Positions 27,901 to 36,192 of a stretch of DNA of 54,390 nucleotides are shown in pieces. A program made the position numbers and the translations under genes. How positions within the stretch are numbered: the first letter of the stretch is position 1; each line of letters opens with the position of its first letter. Source of the DNA: Candidatus Nitrosocosmicus agrestis (GTDB lineage Archaea > Thermoproteota > Nitrososphaeria > Nitrososphaerales > Nitrososphaeraceae); NCBI RefSeq assembly GCF_008389435.1, contig NZ_VUYS01000007.1, positions 1 through 54,390 on the forward strand, in the 5' to 3' direction. Below the pieces are notes generated by a model. That model did not search any database. It saw only the letters and a program-made list of their open reading frames with translations, and was not told where the DNA came from.

Positions 27901-28454
27901 GAGGTCTGTCAGATAAAAGAAATCAACTTGAAGAAGAAAGAAACTCGATAGTTAAATTCATCGAAGAGATTGCAAAGGAAAAAGAAAATCAGTTTACAGA
28001 GGCATTTAGAAAAGTGGATGACGATATAAGAAAAACATTTTCTGATATTACCGGAGGTAATGCATGGTTGGAATTAGAAGACCCAGAGAATATTTTTTCA
28101 GGTGGAATTTTGTTGATGGTACAATTTCCTAACAAACCTGCAAGAGAATCCACTTCATTATCCGGAGGCGAAAAAACCATGGCAGCGATAGTGTTTTTGT
28201 TGGCTTTGCAATCACTCAAACCATCTCCATTCTATTTAATGGACGAAGTGGATGCTCACCTTGATGCCCAAAATACAGACAGATTATCAAAAATACTTTT
28301 ACTTAGATCTGTGAACAATCAAATAATAATGGTCACTCTCAAGGATTCTACAGTTGCAAAATCGGATCTCATTTTTGGGGTCTACCCAAGAAATGGAATA
28401 TCTCAAGTGGTAAAGTATAATCATCCAAGTAAGGTAAAGCTAGAGGCTCAGTAA
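24924..28454 (+). CDS. smc: Chromosome segregation protein SMC
   Basis: 1176 residues, the usual SMC length. The ABC-type head is split: Walker A GPNGSGKSNILDAI (33-46) and Q-loop NIVQQG at the N-terminus; signature STSLSGGEKTMAA and Walker B FYLMDEVDAHLDA near the C-terminus. Between them lie two long coiled coils around a hinge (about 510-670). It forms a dimer that organises and separates chromosomes. The only start giving the conserved MVYIKKLDVFGFKSFG N-terminus is TTG 24924. No scpA or scpB gene follows. It may be cotranscribed with the preceding HD/TrmB-like gene. Confidence 0.97.
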   Translation: MVYIKKLDVFGFKSFGSKNISLNFQRGLIAVTGPNGSGKSNILDAIIFALGENSPKALRVDKFQSLFHDSESSNNSNKTVKVSVTFDNEDRGIPIDDNLVTITREMSGGNTGESQYYLNRKKVSRSNILELMEIVVASPNKLNIVQQGMITRISELNSEDRRKIIEDIIGLSYFDEKKDQAYKQLEESDRRLEIALAKMGEVRNRIDELEEERNYQLRYSQIESEINRLKAIRLSENINRKAKKIAELKEEQRIKDEKNAEVSRKLVEINSQIEEINREKEQFLIQANASTKVKGEHEKRISVTNFEYQRNRSIIKETEFHYNQLVQKERTDRSEVEILQNKINELDEQIINSKSEIDTLEDILNELRMKLDVKNSQINEIKISNSDEINIKNFLSKRIGKLIPIKSKVEINTVRAEENIKNYSSKIRENDIQLLSLLTKNSQIEEIVNVSRLKINDMNIELNNLNIEKENLEKRHLKLSRETNASKNVLENAEKVIIKYDEKIKIAKDSLVEDYAIATLSKDFKELGVIGYVFNLLSWNEKYQKAIIASGNEWMKAIVVKDIKSMIILAEFAKNRDIHFLKIIPQELLVGDKINMIEDNPSILGILSDFVSSKIPNLAEFLFGNIVLAKNPLTAYLLSNKGLKAVSVTGEIFFPDLSLMQFDYGSKIADITKDLLLSDSIENLKSNIHKLKLLIRERNQEVNNLGSTKSTKEKELERYNLEKSNIMRKIEEAEGTLSLNRKNMIQLFGINNSHSNHIEKTFSEFKHFERRLKIITNSIDKIDLERKRIEERIDQKGLERIEEEKNKIAIEIDHNNNKLNQLKLMHSMAKNNLENTTRLQKKMIGEIENIQLEKTEKKRVLETAVSEGQKIEEEMKILRQKEDEMIQSTSLIYTKIQEYEKLARGLAEQEKRINKESNQLDKDLGFLRKDIVDLENQSSDLNNELLRLGHKSLLESFNVDELYHGLKEEYEKIKENVNFRADETYQEIIDGYRGLSDKRNQLEEERNSIVKFIEEIAKEKENQFTEAFRKVDDDIRKTFSDITGGNAWLELEDPENIFSGGILLMVQFPNKPARESTSLSGGEKTMAAIVFLLALQSLKPSPFYLMDEVDAHLDAQNTDRLSKILLLRSVNNQIIMVTLKDSTVAKSDLIFGVYPRNGISQVVKYNHPSKVKLEAQ

Positions 28455-28571
28455 CTTTTAATCATTTAATAGACGATAGTAAAGTATGAATACAAATTTT
28501 ATTGCTTGAAATTTGATTTGGAAATATTGTGGTTAAATCATAGGAAAATATCATTTTAATTCAATTTAACA

Positions 28572-29549
28572 TCAAGCGACATTTTTATAGTAAAAACAAG
28601 AAACAGAATGTTTTTTGTTTATATGAAATTGTTTTATGTCTTGAGTGCATTCTTGAGTAGATACTTTACATCTATTGTAAAATTTGCATCCTCTCGATGG
28701 AAAACTAGTTACATTGGGTTCCAAATAGCCTTTATAAAATTTGGATTGAGTAAGGTTATACGAAACTGCATCTAGTAACATAAGGGTATATGGATGTAGT
28801 GGATTTTGCAATACTTCATCTATATCTCCGTATTCTATTATATTTCCTGCATACATTATACCAATTCTATCACCTATAAATCGTGATGTTGCAAGGTCGT
28901 GAGTTATATAAATAATAGAGATATTTAGTGATTTTCTCAAATCATTTATCAACGAGAGTATTTCAGCTCTAACGGAAATATCTAGCATCGATACTGGCTC
29001 ATCTGCTATAATCAATTTTGGATCTTTCACGATAGATCTAGCTATTGAAACACGTTGTCTTTGACCACCGGAAAGCAATGTTGGATATTTGTCCAAAATC
29101 TCATCCACAGGTTCAAGTCTAACTCTACTTAATGCAGTTCGTACTTTTTCCTCCTTTTCACTTCTATTTAGACCCTTCCCATGTATTTTCAGAGGTTCCA
29201 TTACAATATCTCTAATCTTCATATGCGGATTAAGAGAACTATATGGATCTTGGTGAATCATTTGTACCAAAGAGTAATAATTTTTTCTCTTCTTCAAAAT
29301 TTGTATATCTTCCCCTTCAAAATATATGGCACCGTGGTCAGGTGTCAATGCACCCATGATTAGTTTTGCCAAAGTAGTCTTTCCGGAACCAGATTCGCCA
29401 GCTAATACTAGTACTTCTCCTTTGTTAACTTCCAAAGAAACATCATCTATAACCTTTTTATTTGATTTGACTTTGGAAAAGAGATTTGATAAATTATTTT
29501 GAACAGGAAAACTCTTGCTAACATTCCTGAGGAGAAGAAAAGGCGCCAT
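28572..29549 (-). CDS. Oligopeptide-type ABC transporter ATP-binding protein (OppF/DppF-like)
   Basis: 325 residues with a complete ABC ATPase: Walker A GESGSGKTT, Q-loop MIHQDPYSSLNP, signature LLSGGQRQRVSIARS, Walker B LIIADEPVSMLD and H-loop IYITHDLA. The C-terminal extension (NPLHPYTLMLLDAV, then GCKFYNRC and two more Cys) is the Opp/Dpp type that carries a four-cysteine cluster. No permease, binding protein or second ATPase lies within the window, so its partners must be elsewhere or it has another role. An ArsR-like regulator gene lies 189 bp upstream. Confidence 0.9.
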   Translation of the reverse strand: MAPFLLLRNVSKSFPVQNNLSNLFSKVKSNKKVIDDVSLEVNKGEVLVLAGESGSGKTTLAKLIMGALTPDHGAIYFEGEDIQILKKRKNYYSLVQMIHQDPYSSLNPHMKIRDIVMEPLKIHGKGLNRSEKEEKVRTALSRVRLEPVDEILDKYPTLLSGGQRQRVSIARSIVKDPKLIIADEPVSMLDISVRAEILSLINDLRKSLNISIIYITHDLATSRFIGDRIGIMYAGNIIEYGDIDEVLQNPLHPYTLMLLDAVSYNLTQSKFYKGYLEPNVTSFPSRGCKFYNRCKVSTQECTQDIKQFHINKKHSVSCFYYKNVA

Positions 29550-29738
29550 GGATGAATTACTGCTTTTTGTTATTTATAATAATGCTCAACGGAAGAGGAG
29601 ATCGATACATGGTACTAATTTTGTATTACGGGATAAATTTTGAAAAAGGCAAACGGAGATCTCAAGAAGGTAAGGTATGTCCATTCTCTCAAATTTACCC
29701 GGTTGTGATATATTATAGACATTCACAATGCAAATGTG

Positions 29739-30299
29739 CTAATGCGTAGCTGGTAGAATCGATTTTAGTAGTTTTCGTACTATTTTTGCAAGTACCATAT
29801 TCACAAACATCAAAAAAAGATATTCAGCATAATGATAACTTTTACAAATCTTACATCTTGAATAGATGTCTGAAAAAATAATAGAAACAAGCTCCTTTTC
29901 ATTTAACAAGAGTTTTTTTAACATCTTATAAAATTTCGGATAAAGTGATCTGACAAGCTCCTTGTTATCCTTTGCAAATGTTAGAAAAGGATAATTTTCG
30001 TAAGCAAGTATTTTAACATTAGACTTGTAGTATTTTTCCAATGTGCCTTTAACTTGTTTAGTCCTCTTGATACTTATAAGATCGTTTTTCTTCAACATTG
30101 ATATATGATGTCTTAACGTAGTCATTGCGATATCGAATTTCGCTTTTTTCAATAATTCAAATAACTCCCTAGTTGAAAGACTTTTGTGGTATAAAAAATC
30201 TAAAATTTTTAGTCTATGTGGATCGCTTAGGCATTTTGCAATATTTTCATTCATCATGATGGCAATTAATGGTCCTTCATGGGTCAAGGTTTTTTGCAT
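29739..30299 (-). CDS. ArsR-like winged-helix regulator with C-terminal Cys motif
   Basis: 186 residues. The first 95 form a winged helix of ArsR type (SDPHRLKILDFLYHKSLSTRELFELL, MTTLRHHISMLKKNDLISI, then a basic wing with KYYKSN). The remainder is helical, with C-K-I-C-K-S-Y-H around residue 150 that could bind a metal, and a hydrophobic C-terminus (YLFLMFVNMVLAKIV) that might contact the membrane. ATG 30299 has TTAATTAAT about 27 nt upstream. The next gene downstream is the Opp-like ATPase, a plausible regulatory target. Ligand unknown. Confidence 0.75.
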   Translation of the reverse strand: MQKTLTHEGPLIAIMMNENIAKCLSDPHRLKILDFLYHKSLSTRELFELLKKAKFDIAMTTLRHHISMLKKNDLISIKRTKQVKGTLEKYYKSNVKILAYENYPFLTFAKDNKELVRSLYPKFYKMLKKLLLNEKELVSIIFSDIYSRCKICKSYHYAEYLFLMFVNMVLAKIVRKLLKSILPATH

Positions 30300-30384
30300 G
30301 TTTAATTTTTTTTTTTCAAATTAATTAATCTTGGCTATCGAATGTGGTAATAGTTATTTATTATGCAAATATGAAAAAAATACA

Positions 30385-30819
30385 ATGAGTAATAATAAAT
30401 GCGTATTTTGTGAAATAATAAAAGGAACAATAAAGTCTCGGAAAATACACGAAACAGAGCATTCAATAGGAATCTTAGACGCATTTCCTCTGAAAGAAGG
30501 TCATTGTTTGGTGATTTCAAAATCCCACAAATCTAAAATCCAGGATTTGAGCCCACAAGAGAATAATGATATTTTTAGTAATCTTCATTTTTTAACAGAA
30601 AAAATAGAAAGGGCAATGGAAGCCAGTTCGGCATTAATTAGTATTCACAATGGCAAGGATGCTGGTCAAGAAATCCCACACTTTCATATTCATATTATTC
30701 CAGCTTCACAGTCTAGAAAAAACAGGCCGATTCACTCATTATTTGACAAGAAAGATATTAAATCAGAGGAGCTCGACGAAAATTGGAGAAAAATAACTGC
30801 AGAGATACAATCAAGTTAA
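30385..30819 (+). CDS. HIT family nucleotide hydrolase/transferase
   Basis: 144 residues when started at ATG 30385, which puts the zinc-type N-terminus CVFCEIIKG in its normal place (an upstream TTG at 30331 adds an unrelated leader). The catalytic HIT motif is HFHIHIIP (His-phi-His-phi-His), with GHCLVISKSH and SIHNGKDAGQEIPHFH upstream as in Hint/PKCI-type proteins, which hydrolyse nucleoside phosphoramidates. TATA-like TTATTTATTA lies about 27 nt before the start. Its 3' end overlaps the convergent HAD gene by 4 bp. Confidence 0.92.
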   Translation: MSNNKCVFCEIIKGTIKSRKIHETEHSIGILDAFPLKEGHCLVISKSHKSKIQDLSPQENNDIFSNLHFLTEKIERAMEASSALISIHNGKDAGQEIPHFHIHIIPASQSRKNRPIHSLFDKKDIKSEELDENWRKITAEIQSS

Positions 30820-31514
30820 ATAAAACTTGATAACAGAAGAGGTAGTTCATTTACAGAACCTATAGTAAACTTTGGATATTCATTTTCATTTAATGGTGTT
30901 TGAATCTTATACAAGGAATCTAAAGTACGAATGGTCATCATTCCAAGTTCATTAGCTGGTAAAATATCAATATCGAGTCTATCGCCAACCATTATACAAT
31001 CATTAATGTTAGATTTAGATTCAACTAAAGCCTTTTGAAAAATTTTATGATCTGGTTTACGGATGCCTATATTCTCTGATAAACAGACAATTTCAAAATA
31101 CTTGTCCAAGCCATGCTGTATTAACAAATTCGCAGATCCGGATGAATTATTACTTATAATACCTAATGAAAAATCTTTAGAAAGTTGTGGTATGATTTCC
31201 TGAACATCTTTGAATAAGTTGACTAGCTTCCTCTTGTTTTTTAATAAATCATCTTTCAATCTTTCATTAATTGTGATGTCATATCCAATTGGCAGAGTTA
31301 ATCTAGCCATTAAAGACACCAGCTCCATAAATCCTGAAGATCCAAACTTTCTTTCTAGGATCAGATTATTACGCAAAGCAATGTAATTCCTGTGATCTAT
31401 TCTTGCACCATAATCATTTAACGTCATAAACAAAAGATTGTCAAAATAGGACACATAGTTCCATTCATCAATTAGCGTCTGTCCCAGGTCAAAAAAGATG
31501 AATGGTTTATCCAT
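30816..31514 (-). CDS. HAD superfamily hydrolase
   Basis: 232 residues with the HAD fold: motif I FFDLGQTL (Asp9 nucleophile; the usual second Asp is Gly11), motif II LGIISNNSSG, motif III with Lys in GIRKPDHKIFQ, and motif IV CIMVGDRLDIDILPA. The helical cap between motifs I and II (about 15-95) indicates subfamily IA. The D-x-G variant of motif I is known in some HAD proteins but may affect phosphatase activity. It starts at ATG, 46 bp from the left end of amoC repeat copy 2, and is divergent from amoC. Confidence 0.87.
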   Translation of the reverse strand: MDKPFIFFDLGQTLIDEWNYVSYFDNLLFMTLNDYGARIDHRNYIALRNNLILERKFGSSGFMELVSLMARLTLPIGYDITINERLKDDLLKNKRKLVNLFKDVQEIIPQLSKDFSLGIISNNSSGSANLLIQHGLDKYFEIVCLSENIGIRKPDHKIFQKALVESKSNINDCIMVGDRLDIDILPANELGMMTIRTLDSLYKIQTPLNENEYPKFTIGSVNELPLLLSSFI

Positions 31515-31705
31515 GTGTTTATAAATTTGCAGGTCACTAACTATTTATCGTTTGGACTCTATAATCATACACGTTTATCACTGATGTTTAACTTCAAATA
31601 ATTTCTATAGGCGATAATATTATAATAATTATTTAATAAAATAGAGGTAATAATATTAATTACATATAAAACTACCGTATAGTTTATAATTTCTTTATTA
31701 AATAT

Positions 31706-31714
31706 CTTATATAG
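31706..31714 (+). promoter_or_regulatory. TATA-like box of amoC copy 2
   Basis: CTTATATAG, identical in sequence and position to that of copy 1. Since the whole 180-bp upstream region is duplicated, the two genes should have the same proximal promoter. Confidence 0.45.
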
Positions 31715-31742
31715 TAGATCAATGAAGATAGATTGAAGATAT

Positions 31743-32306
31743 ATGGCACAAATGCCAGCATTAATTCCAAAGGAAGTAGAAATTCAAAGACTGAAAAAGA
31801 TCTACTTAATGGTCATCATGCTAGGATCTATTGCTGCATCAGTAGAAGTTGATAACTTTGTTGATGGATCACTTCATCAAACAGCAATCAGAGACAGTGC
31901 ATTCACACCTGCTCACTGGTGGTTATACAGCCACTTTATTGCATTACCATTAGGTTGGGGATTTGTAGCAATGTACGACAGAAGAGTACCAGTTTTAAGA
32001 GGACCAAACAATTCAATGAACACAGGTCTGAAGATAACCATTATCGGTTATTTGGCAACCATGTTCACAATTGGTATCAACGAAATGTGGCACTTCTGGT
32101 TTGTAGAAGAAATATTCTCAGTACCTAACCACTGGATGTTCAACATGGGTGTAGTCGTAGCTTTCATGGGTGCATTAGCCTATGTAGTTAGAGTATACGC
32201 ACGTTTGGTGGAGCTTGGTGCGGAAACGCCTGCCAGAAATCCATACGTAGCAGAAATGTACAAACTAGCATTAGAAGGAAAACTCTACAGCAGATCAGTT
32301 CCTTAA
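31743..32306 (+). CDS. amoC: Ammonia monooxygenase subunit C, copy 2
   Basis: Identical in protein and DNA sequence to the copy at 17813-18376: 187 residues, the same membrane helices, and the same two putative copper-site patterns (D41/H45/H58 and N113/H117/H130). No amoA or amoB is nearby. The lack of any synonymous difference means either very recent duplication or continuing gene conversion. The flanking genes (HAD hydrolase, dCMP deaminase) are unrelated to ammonia oxidation. Confidence 0.97.
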   Translation: MAQMPALIPKEVEIQRLKKIYLMVIMLGSIAASVEVDNFVDGSLHQTAIRDSAFTPAHWWLYSHFIALPLGWGFVAMYDRRVPVLRGPNNSMNTGLKITIIGYLATMFTIGINEMWHFWFVEEIFSVPNHWMFNMGVVVAFMGALAYVVRVYARLVELGAETPARNPYVAEMYKLALEGKLYSRSVP

Positions 32307-32310
32307 ATTT

Positions 32311-32410
32311 TTTTTTGTTTTTGTTCTAGTTCACTTTAATATCAATAGTTTTTAATTTTAGTTTTAATTATTTTTTGTTTTTGTTTTTGTTTTTGTTTTT
32401 ACTTTTCTTT
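32311..32410 (+). terminator. T-rich termination region after amoC copy 2
   Basis: The same oligo-T and GTTTTT run as after copy 1, with identical repeat number. It would also read toward the convergent dCMP deaminase gene. Confidence 0.55.
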
Positions 32411-32564
32411 TAAATAATATAAATCAAATAGCAGATATCAAAAATCAATGTATCAGGATAACGTATTTGCAGTATTATATTATTAACGGCTGTTATCATC
32501 ATTATTAATAATCCAGATCTTATGGCAGAGATAAATTACACGTCAAATTACCCAAACAAATTCC

Positions 32565-33089
32565 CTACACTTGTCCAAATAATTTCTTTGTCCAAAATTC
32601 GAGTTTGTGTTGATTCATCTCAACAATTTTTATGCCACCCTCTTCTAAAATCTGTGTTCCATCCTCTGAATACTTTGATAAAATTACAACTCGATCTATT
32701 CCTACAGTAATCGCCATCTTGCTACATTCTATGCAAGGTGAGAGAGTAGAATATAGAGTAGCATTTCTTGTACTTCCAGCATTCCCAAACATAACACACT
32801 GCATAATAGCATTAGCCTCGGCATGAACACAAATGCATCTTTCTAATCCCTCCCCGGATTTTATGGAGCCCTTTACACGGTCAGAACATCGTTTGCATCC
32901 CCCTTCATAACAATTGAGAAATCCAGAAGGAGTTCCATTATAGCCAGTAGATATTTGCCTATTGTTTTTTACAATTACTGCCCCAATTTGCCGGGTTAAG
33001 CAATTTGATCTTAATTTAGCCAAGATAGCTTGTATCATAAAATAGGCATCCCAATTAGGTCGCTCGAACCCATCCCCTGACTCACTCAT
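32565..33089 (-). CDS. Deoxycytidylate (dCMP) deaminase
   Basis: 174 residues of the zinc-dependent cytidine/dCMP deaminase family, converting dCMP to dUMP for thymidylate synthesis. Core motifs: CVHAEANAI (zinc His and catalytic Glu) and TLSPCIECSKMAI (P-C-x2-C zinc ligands). The N-terminal RPNWDAYFMIQAILAKLRSNCLTRQIGAVIV and YNGTPSGFLNCYEGGC are typical of ComEB/dCMP deaminases. An extra Cys group (GGCKRCSD and CIC) may form a second metal site, as in some family members. It starts at ATG and is convergent with amoC copy 2. Confidence 0.93.
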   Translation of the reverse strand: MSESGDGFERPNWDAYFMIQAILAKLRSNCLTRQIGAVIVKNNRQISTGYNGTPSGFLNCYEGGCKRCSDRVKGSIKSGEGLERCICVHAEANAIMQCVMFGNAGSTRNATLYSTLSPCIECSKMAITVGIDRVVILSKYSEDGTQILEEGGIKIVEMNQHKLEFWTKKLFGQV

Positions 33090-33373
33090 TAATTCTATAA
33101 TGAGCCACTAATCAATATAAAACAGTTCAGAGCTAGAAGGTTGTCATCATTACTGCAAAAAAAATATCAAATTTCATATATAAAAATATAATGAATAGAC
33201 CTCTTATTGTTTGGAATTTTATCAGAATTAGTATTAAAGTCCGTGGCTTCAATTTCACGATCTTGAGATTTTATCGAGAACAATTATGAGATATTTTCAC
33301 TCGAATTAAAACAATATAAAGAGTATAAAAAAACAAGTCAAATTGATAGGAACTATATAACTTACTTTTTTTA

Positions 33374-33520
33374 TTATTTTTTACTTCCTCCTATCTTAAA
33401 CATCTTTGTATTACATACAGTACATATTCCTTGAGTTGCAGGTCGTCCATTCTTCATGGTTACCTGTTTTTCATCTTTCATTTCTCTTTTTGCTTTGCAT
33501 TTAACACAATATCCTTCCAT
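33374..33520 (-). CDS. Small zinc-ribbon protein (DUF5679-like), 48 aa
   Basis: A 48-residue gene starting at ATG 33518-33520 and ending at TAA. The peptide starts MEGYCVKCKAKREM and continues TMKNGRPATQGICTVCNTKMF: two C-x2-C knuckles separated by about 30 residues with the conserved T-M-K-N-G-R-P-A segment, matching the small zinc-ribbon family DUF5679 found across archaea and bacteria. It probably binds one zinc ion. The role of the family is not known. It is upstream of the dCMP deaminase on the same strand, 284 bp away. Confidence 0.85.
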   Translation of the reverse strand: MEGYCVKCKAKREMKDEKQVTMKNGRPATQGICTVCNTKMFKIGGSKK

Positions 33521-33628
33521 CTGATTAACCTTCTGCATGAGTAGATAAAATACATGTAGTATAAAATTATTGTTATAATTACCTTAATAATAAGCACTAA
33601 AATTTACCATTTGACAAGATTACGATAT

Positions 33629-33638
33629 TTTATATAAG
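33629..33638 (+). promoter_or_regulatory. TATA-like box of glyA
   Basis: TTTATATAAG centred about 26 nt before the glyA ATG, predicting a leaderless transcript. One of the best matches to an archaeal TATA box in the window. Confidence 0.55.
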
Positions 33639-33658
33639 TAATAATTACAAAAAAAACT

Positions 33659-34987
33659 ATGTTGAAAGGAAAAGAGGCTCAAGATAATATTTTAAAATTA
33701 ATTAAAGAACATCATAATTGGTTTAATAGCTCCATTCCACTCATAGCTAGTGAAAACATTCCTAGTCCTGCAGTAAGAGAGGCAGTAGCTTCAGATTTTG
33801 GAAATAGATATGCAGAAGGCTGGCCGGGAGAAAGAGTATACGCAGGTTGTACATATATTGATCAGGTTGAGAATATTTGCAATGATTTGGCCAAATTAGT
33901 ATTTAAAGCAGAGTTTGCAGATTGCAGAGCTACTTCAGGAGTGGTGGCAAATTTAGCAATCTATTCAGCTTTCTCAAATCCTGGAGATACAATGATAGCA
34001 TCTTCAATTCCTACTGGAGGACACATTTCTCATGGAAAGAAAGAGCACTCTGGAACTGCGGGATTGGTACATGGTTTGACTATTGAACATTTTCCCTTTT
34101 CCAAAGAAAACATGACTATAGACGTTGAAGAAACAAAAAAGAAAATAGACACTCTCATCAATAATGGAAGACCCCCCAAAATAGCCATGTTTGGTGGAAG
34201 CCTTTTTCTGTTTCCCCATCCTGTAAAGGAATTATCGGATTACCTTCATGAAAAGAATATCTACATCAATTATGATGGGGCTCATGTTGCTGGATTGATT
34301 GCAGGCGGACAATTTCAAGATCCTCTACGAGAAGGGGCTGATTCCATGACCATGAGTTCTCACAAAACATTGTGGGGGCCCCAAGGAGGCATAATAGTTT
34401 CTGTCGAGAAATACGCTGAACCAATTAAAAAAGCCATATTTCCTGGAAATACCAGCAGTCATCATCTTCATCATGTAGCTGGAAAAGCTATAGCTTTAGC
34501 AGAGGCCTTAGAATTTGCAGAGGAATATGCAAAACAAGTAATAAAGAATGCCAAGATGTTGGCATATTCATTGGCAAATTACGGCTTTAAAGTATTGGGC
34601 GAAAAACGTGGATACACAGAATCCCATCAATTAGCTGTAGATGTGTCTAACTACGGTGATGGAGGAAATATTGAAAAGGATCTAGAAAAATGCAATATAA
34701 TATTAAACAGACAGTTATTGCCTGGCGATATAAAAGAAGGTAGAAATTACTTCCATCCAAGCGGAGTTAGAATAGGAGTTCCAGAAGTAACCCGACTAGG
34801 AATGAAAGAAAACGAAATGCAAGAAATAGCAACCTTCATTAAAAAGGTAGTTATTGATAAAAAAGATCCATCTAAAGTTTTGAAGGAAGTAGTGGAGTTT
34901 AAGAAAAACTTCCAAAAGGTACATTTTGCTTTCGATAATGATACAGAAGCTTATCAATATATCCAATTAGTAGGCACTAAAGGCTAA
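33659..34987 (+). CDS. glyA: Serine hydroxymethyltransferase
   Basis: A 442-residue fold-type I PLP enzyme interconverting serine and glycine with a C1 carrier. The PLP lysine is in DSMTMSSHKTLWGPQGG. Other blocks are SENIPSPAVREAV, NRYAEGWPGERVYAGC, SGVVANLAIYSAF and NYDGAHVAGLIAGGQFQDPLREGAD. The C-terminal SGVRIGVPEVTRLGMKE is conserved. Length is normal for archaeal SHMT. It is preceded by a strong TATA-like box and followed 168 bp later by the ferredoxin gene on the same strand. Confidence 0.96.
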   Translation: MLKGKEAQDNILKLIKEHHNWFNSSIPLIASENIPSPAVREAVASDFGNRYAEGWPGERVYAGCTYIDQVENICNDLAKLVFKAEFADCRATSGVVANLAIYSAFSNPGDTMIASSIPTGGHISHGKKEHSGTAGLVHGLTIEHFPFSKENMTIDVEETKKKIDTLINNGRPPKIAMFGGSLFLFPHPVKELSDYLHEKNIYINYDGAHVAGLIAGGQFQDPLREGADSMTMSSHKTLWGPQGGIIVSVEKYAEPIKKAIFPGNTSSHHLHHVAGKAIALAEALEFAEEYAKQVIKNAKMLAYSLANYGFKVLGEKRGYTESHQLAVDVSNYGDGGNIEKDLEKCNIILNRQLLPGDIKEGRNYFHPSGVRIGVPEVTRLGMKENEMQEIATFIKKVVIDKKDPSKVLKEVVEFKKNFQKVHFAFDNDTEAYQYIQLVGTKG

Positions 34988-35095
34988 AGAAAAATTCAAA
35001 TCCTTTTCCATTTCAAACAAATAACATTTTTGGAAGATATACTAGTAGATAGTCAAGCCTAATTTTGTAGAAAATATAAATACATGAGGAATTAA

Positions 35096-35692
<597 letters not shown>

Positions 35693-35847
35693 TATTTTTT
35701 TAGCCTAACACAAAAAAAGACATAGCGTACATACTTATATACTCATTTACAATAATTACAAATATTACAAATAAGCTACAAGAATTATTCTGATTTCATA
35801 GTAAAACTCTCAATATACTGCAATTATAATTAGTCTTAAAGCTAAAA

Positions 35848-36186
35848 TTACCAAATCATCCATGATTCTATTGTTTTTACGAATGAATTTAAAATAAACC
35901 TACAGTCTGCAGAAATGCTTGAAGGCTTCACATCTAGCAATTCACCTATACATTGAACAAATATAATCAAAGGAGAAGAAAATGACTCCAATTTGGTCCA
36001 ATCATCGCCACATTGTTCCAAAATAAAATCCATCTTTTGATTATAAGTTTTAGAAATCAATTGCGTCACCTTGTCTGATTCGGAACTTGAAATATTGTGG
36101 AAAAATAAGATAGATTTGAGATTTTCTAAATTTACGGCAAATGAATCAACATAATGGCTTTTAATTGATTTGGGTGTACGAGTCAA
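35848..36186 (-). CDS. Hypothetical protein, 112 aa, downstream of gatE
   Basis: A mostly helical, soluble protein (FAVNLENLKSILFFHN, SDKVTQLISKTYNQKMDFILEQ, SADCRFILNSFVKTIESW). No signal, no clear motif and no recognised family. It begins with TTG 6 nt after the gatE stop, so it is likely translated from the gatD-gatE mRNA by coupling. Function unknown. Confidence 0.65.
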   Translation of the reverse strand: MTRTPKSIKSHYVDSFAVNLENLKSILFFHNISSSESDKVTQLISKTYNQKMDFILEQCGDDWTKLESFSSPLIIFVQCIGELLDVKPSSISADCRFILNSFVKTIESWMIW

Positions 36187-36192
36187 AGTTAA

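Larger units (their letters stand above)
31561..32525 (+). repeat. 965-bp direct repeat, copy 2, carrying amoC
   Basis: Identical to 17631-18595 apart from G at 32434 (A at 18504). The left edge falls just upstream of the HAD gene promoter and the right edge 39 bp from the end of the dCMP deaminase gene, so copy 2 sits as a clean block between two unrelated genes. No terminal inverted repeats or target duplications are visible at the borders. Confidence 0.96.
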
